This document shows, one piece after another, positions 7,058-7,873 of a DNA stretch of 7,873 bases. The notes under the pieces were generated by a model, which was given only the letters and a program-made list of their open reading frames with translations, made no database searches and was not told the DNA's origin. Location of the stretch: positions 1-7,873 of the forward strand of contig WGEI01000211.1 in the NCBI GenBank assembly GCA_015492875.1, read 5' to 3'. The position numbers and the translations under genes are program-made. Source of the stretch: Anaerolineae bacterium (GTDB lineage Bacteria; Chloroflexota; Anaerolineae; Aggregatilineales; Phototrophicaceae). Position 1 is the first letter of the stretch. Each line of letters opens with the position of its first letter.

Positions 7058-7303
7058 ATGTTCTTTCGTCGCGAACGGAATGGGAAAAAGCCTCCACGAG
7101 AACGCACCTATAACATCGCCGTAGACCGCGACACTTGTGGTATTTGTGGGGCTTGTGTGCCAGTTTGTCCCCCAGATGTTATCACCTTGCATGATAATGT
7201 GCTGGAAGTGGATAACAGCGGCTGCACTGAGTGCATGAAATGCGTCAAGGTATGCCCCGTCTCCGCCTTAACTGCCGTCCCCTATGAGGAGACAAGCGCA
7301 TGA
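7058..7303 (+). CDS. 2[4Fe-4S] ferredoxin, probable electron donor to the downstream reductase
   Basis: This 81-residue soluble protein has two complete cluster motifs: C27-xx-C30-xx-C33-xxx-C37-P and C56-xx-C59-xx-C62-xxx-C66-P. That is the classic bacterial dicluster ferredoxin, with the fourth Cys of each motif ligating the opposite cluster. The N-terminus (residues 1-17) is unusually basic, with several Arg and Lys, and may help docking to a partner or membrane. I chose ATG at 7058 because AGGGAG sits eight bases upstream; an in-frame GTG at 7049 overlaps that Shine-Dalgarno sequence and is unlikely. Its stop overlaps the next gene's start (ATGA), so the two are translationally coupled. 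In Methanosarcina acetivorans a ferredoxin gene adjacent to geranylgeranyl reductase supplies its electrons, and the same role is inferred here. The identity as a ferredoxin is secure; the specific partner is inference from context. Confidence 0.93.
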   Translation: MFFRRERNGKKPPRERTYNIAVDRDTCGICGACVPVCPPDVITLHDNVLEVDNSGCTECMKCVKVCPVSALTAVPYEETSA

Positions 7304-7873
7304 AAATCAAACAGGAGTATGATGTTATCGTTGTCGGTGGTGGGCCGGGCGGTGCTGTCGCAGCACAAACAGCAGCGCGCGAAGGACTGGATGTACTCCT
7401 GATTGACAAACGGCAAGAAATAGGCGCACCAGTACAGTGTGGCGAAGCCATCGGTTACGAACTTATCAGCCAATGGATTGATATTGATAATCCCCAATGG
7501 GCGGCGGCCTATATTGACGCTTTTCGTATTGTTGGCCCAACTGGGGAATCTGTGCGTGTGCCACCCACATCTCCAACCATGATTGTTGAACGTAAATTAT
7601 TTGACCGCGAATTGGTTCACCAAGCGGTGCGGGCTGGTGCGCAAGTTATTGCCAAAACGCGCGCCACTGATGTGATTATTGATGATGGCTATGTTTGTGG
7701 CGTGAAAATGGTTTGCATGGGGCAAGAATATGAAGCACGGGCAAAAATTGTCATCGGCGCAGATGGTGTCGAGTCTCGCATTGGCCATTGGGCGGGGCTG
7801 AAGACAACACCACGCATGAGCGAATACTACTCCGGCGCCCAGTATTTGCTGGCGGGCATTGAACTCGATGACC
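7300..7873 (+). CDS. Geranylgeranyl reductase family FAD-dependent oxidoreductase, 3' end outside the window
   Basis: The first 191 residues are present and the frame is open at the right edge; full-length members are usually around 400 residues. The N-terminus is a Rossmann FAD site: DVIVVGGGPGGAVAA with GGGPGG at 13-18 and acidic Asp36 closing the beta-alpha-beta fold. PVQCGEAI (44-51) is the cysteine-containing segment characteristic of geranylgeranyl reductases, and RKLFDRELVHQA (98-109) and GADGVESR (153-160) are typical of this flavoprotein group. The family saturates isoprenoid double bonds in archaeal lipids (GGR), chlorophyll side chains (ChlP/BchP) or menaquinone tails (MenJ). The substrate here cannot be told from the sequence; a quinone or membrane isoprenoid is a reasonable guess. 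The start at 7300 has GAGGAG eight bases upstream, inside the ferredoxin gene, and overlaps its stop by four bases. The upstream ferredoxin probably reduces the FAD. Regulation would come from the promoter at 7009. Confidence 0.88.
   Translation, partial: MKIKQEYDVIVVGGGPGGAVAAQTAAREGLDVLLIDKRQEIGAPVQCGEAIGYELISQWIDIDNPQWAAAYIDAFRIVGPTGESVRVPPTSPTMIVERKLFDRELVHQAVRAGAQVIAKTRATDVIIDDGYVCGVKMVCMGQEYEARAKIVIGADGVESRIGHWAGLKTTPRMSEYYSGAQYLLAGIELDD

Noticed and set aside
6781..7113. Plus-strand open frame of 110 codons across the hairpin block
   Set aside because: It runs through the stems and into the ferredoxin gene in another frame, has no ribosome binding site, and its protein shows no recognisable pattern.
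7245..7497. Minus-strand open frames over the ferredoxin-reductase junction
   Set aside because: They are antisense shadows of two genes with clear cysteine and FAD motifs.

Overview
The window looks like a piece of a Chloroflexota chromosome, probably Anaerolineae-like. This is inferred from style only: a very long kinase-ATPase-TPR signalling protein, a PTPS-related GT-C-type membrane protein, a Pro/Thr-rich lipoprotein with an LGCP-type module, and a hairpin-rich intergenic repeat. No rRNA or other phylogenetic marker is present, so the assignment is tentative.

Left part, minus strand (about 6358 down to 1): three genes read in one direction. First is a 1112-residue Ser/Thr kinase fused to a STAND-type ATPase and a TPR array, similar in layout to PknK. 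After 82 bases comes a 793-residue polytopic membrane protein of the PTPS-related/GT-C type. After 12 bases comes a secreted lipoprotein that runs off the left edge. The last two are tightly packed and probably one transcription unit. The kinase may head the same unit, because I see no convincing terminator before the second gene.

Middle (6359-7057): about 700 bases without a credible gene, but far from empty. Positions 6556-6760 hold a chain of stems, several of which use G-U pairs that work only if the plus strand is transcribed. They include a 14-bp hairpin and a long-range stem closing a multibranch domain. This looks like a structured non-coding RNA. The overall look recalls the HEARO/omega RNAs that accompany IscB nucleases, but no IscB gene is present. 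Directly after it, 6764-6913 is a 150-bp cassette bounded by a perfect 10-bp inverted repeat and filled with three hairpins, like a miniature mobile or intergenic repeat.

Right part, plus strand (7009 to the edge): an exact TATAAT -10 box leads into an 81-residue 2[4Fe-4S] ferredoxin. Its stop overlaps the start (ATGA) of a geranylgeranyl-reductase-family FAD oxidoreductase that runs off the right edge. The likely arrangement is a dedicated electron donor and its prenyl-chain reductase, acting on quinone, lipid or pigment side chains.
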